Shown piece after piece: positions 1-17,500 of a stretch of 17,500 bases of DNA. A program made the position numbers and the translations under genes. Under the pieces are notes generated by a model. That model was not told where the DNA came from. It saw only the letters and a list, made by a program, of their open reading frames with translations, and ran no database searches. Numbering within the stretch: position 1 is the stretch's first letter; each line of letters starts with the position of its first letter. Source of the DNA: Chrysomallon squamiferum (lineage: Eukaryota > Mollusca > Gastropoda > Neomphalida > Peltospiridae); the NCBI GenBank assembly GCA_012295275.1, contig CM022679.1:30735154-30752653 (forward strand), written 5' to 3'.

Positions 1-54
1 TAAACACTGTGGTTTCACACTAAACACTGTGGTTTCACACTAAAACTGTGGTTT
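1..54 (+). repeat. 20-bp tandem repeat abutting the exon 1 acceptor
   Basis: Two identical copies of TAAACACTGTGGTTTCACAC (1-20, 21-40) and a partial third with one base deleted (41-54). The third copy runs straight into the GTTTCAG acceptor of exon 1. The array probably extends upstream of the window. Confidence 0.9.
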
Positions 55-61
55 GTTTCAG

Positions 62-15726
<15,665 letters not shown>

Positions 15727-16420
15727 TGAGTTTATTTTCTTTAGATAAATATATTGTTTAAATTAAATGAAAGAAAAAAATGTGTATTTATGTTTTTCTT
15801 TTTATTATTATTACAGATGATAATTAGTAATGCTAGTGCTAGCTGGCCAAACAATAGTTGTTGTATGTTTTACTAGTGGTAGCGGAAATGGTGGTATTGG
15901 TAGACGTGTCAATGTAGTAATATTAGTGATGGTGATAGGAGTAGAAACAGTAGGAGCGTTAGTAGTACTAGTAGTAGTAATTGCAGTAGCAGTAGTGGTT
16001 TTAATGGTTATAGTAAAAATAGTAGTAGATGAAGTATATGTGTTATAGATAATTTATTAAATTCATAGTTCAGCATTTGACCCTAACCAAATATAAATTA
16101 TACTTGATTCTTTTCTCATGTTGTCTGTCTCCTGTGTAGATGGTAGTAATCATAATAATGATGGTTGATGATGATTATCATGATGTATTTTATTATTGCT
16201 TGTGTTTTAATTTGTTTTAGTTGTTCCATGGTCTTTATAAAAGTTAATAAGATGGATAGCTTGATAAAGCAGGAAGGCAGTCATAATCATAAAGATTTTT
16301 AGAAAAATTTAAATAAAACAGATGATGTTCCTAATAACGAGTTTCATTTTAAAATGTACCAGGATGGCAAAAATAATATGGCTGCTAAAATAGAAACAGA
16401 ATATCGATGTTCCTTTGAAA

Positions 16421-16576
16421 CGAATCCTGTGGTCTAGAGAGGTGTTTCATAGGCGCTACATTGTTATGAAAGCGAATCCTGTGGTCTAGAGAGGTGTTTC
16501 ATAGGCGCTACATTGTTATGAAAGCGAATCCTGTGGTCTAGAGAGGTGTTTCATAGGCGCTACATTGTTATGAAAG
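16421..16576 (+). repeat. Three perfect 52-bp tandem repeats
   Basis: Units at 16421-16472, 16473-16524 and 16525-16576 are identical by eye. Each contains a 7-bp inverted repeat, TTTCATA ... TATGAAA, with a 13-nt loop (16445-16451 and 16465-16471 in unit 1). Each also contains TGGTCTAGAGAGG, like a tRNA A box, with CGAATCC, like the end of a B box, 43 nt later. Complete identity implies recent amplification. Confidence 0.97.
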
Positions 16577-16689
16577 TGGCGCCGTGGAAACATCTACCTT
16601 GACAAGTGGACCAGACAGCTGATGTTTGTAACAGAGAGGAATTAAAACAATAACAAAAATAACAAAAAAAAAAAAAACAACGAAAAATG

Positions 16690-16720
16690 TGATAGGGAAG
16701 AAGAAAAAGAAGAAGAAGAA

Positions 16721-16770
<50 letters not shown>
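16690..16770 (+). repeat. (GAA)n / (GAT)n trinucleotide repeat
   Basis: GAA-rich lead-in followed by about 16 GAT units (to about 16770), within a longer purine-rich region (16640-16880). The 160-codon antisense Phe/Ile-rich frame here is a composition artefact. Confidence 0.92.
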
Positions 16771-16771
<1 letters not shown>

Positions 16772-17500
16772 GGAGAAAAAGAAAAACAACAACAAGAAAA
16801 AGACGAATAAAAAGAAGAAGAAGAAGGGGAAAGAGGAGACAGGAAAAGAAGGAGAATGAAAATAAAAAAAAAAGAGGAAAAGAAAACGAAAGTGTCGTTG
16901 ATTGTGATTATGTCGACGATGAGGATGATTAGCTAAAGATAAATGCAGTTGACGTGAAATGTAAAATCTATAAAAGAAAAAATGAAAATTTAAATGTAAA
17001 GGATGAACACAGAAATAACAAACAGCTGAAAAAATTAAAGAACTTTTCAAAAAAAATAAATAAAAAACAGGAACAAAAAGTTTTTAATACCTTTCAATAA
17101 TTTGTTTTAATCATTTGAAAATAAAACTGAATTCCTTTAATATCCACTTATAGCTATAGCAGCAGATGATGTGTTATTTTGTGTTTCACATTTCCTCTTT
17201 TATGTTTTTATGTTCGTGTATTACCATTCGATGTCAAATTTAATCGTTTGTTGTTGTGAGTTATTATGTGTATCGATATTATCATTTGCTCTCCCGTATT
17301 GTAGTTCACTGTCGTATAATGTCTTCTATTATCGTACTTTTTCCATTCTGTTTTGTTTTACTGTGCCCTGATATATATGTTGTGACGTCATATGTTGTAC
17401 AACGATTTTTTTTCTTTGTTGTAGCGTGTTTTGAATTTTAAGTTTAAATATTTTGTGCAAAACAATTTAAGCATATTCAACCATAAAATATTACAATGTA

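Noticed and set aside
15830-16048. Val-rich 72-codon open frame
   Set aside because: Arises from degenerate GTA/GTG triplets similar to those at 2175-2435; no TRPC C-terminal motif.
16421-16576. Functional tRNA gene
   Set aside because: A- and B-box-like motifs are spaced correctly, but the B box is degenerate, no acceptor stem pairs, and the unit is tandemly repeated at 52 bp, too short for a tRNA.
16568-17050. 160-codon antisense open frame
   Set aside because: Mostly poly-Phe/Ile/His encoded by the GAA/GAT repeat; composition artefact.

Overview
The window is animal nuclear DNA carrying the middle of one multi-exon gene on the + strand. The gene encodes a canonical transient receptor potential (TRPC) cation channel. 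Ten exons join in frame into 540 residues, from the linker after the ankyrin repeats to just past the TRP box. The ankyrin-coding exons would lie before position 1. The C-terminal coiled coil and calmodulin/IP3-receptor-binding region should lie past the window end. Landmarks such as FVAHPNCQQ, GPLQISLGRM, LFWSMFG, INMLIAMM and [10 protein letters not shown] make the family call secure. Exons 1, 2 and 10 look closer to the TRPC3/6/7 branch than to TRPC1/4/5.

The organism is probably a lophotrochozoan, most likely a mollusc. That is an inference from GC-rich exons in very AT-rich, long introns crowded with microsatellites (GA/GACA, ATT, ATTT, CTAT, GT). There is no species-diagnostic sequence, and no familiar cephalopod SINE was recognised.

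Layout: exon 1 (62-229); intron 1 with GACA/GA arrays; exon 2 (1943-2110); a 4.1-kb intron ending in a ~450-bp pyrimidine tract; exon 3 (6210-6471); a 0.6-kb intron made partly of duplicated exon-3-end and exon-4-start pieces; exon 4 (7076-7232), followed at once by a ten-copy 19-bp minisatellite; exon 5 (7784-7908); exon 6 (8513-8697); exon 7 (9481-9599); exon 8 (10487-10557, pore helix); a 4.2-kb intron containing a candidate 33-nt cassette exon (11522-11554) and a 90-bp repeat with CRE palindromes; exon 9 (14757-14914, S6); exon 10 (15517-15723, TRP box); then 1.8 kb with no recognised exon but with three perfect 52-bp repeats.

No second gene, structural RNA gene, CRISPR array or intact transposon was found. 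The points most worth checking are the frame-preserving microexon in the pore-to-S6 linker, the serial duplication of the exon 3/exon 4 splice junctions, the 109-bp dispersed repeat present twice, and the tRNA-like signatures near the 3' end.
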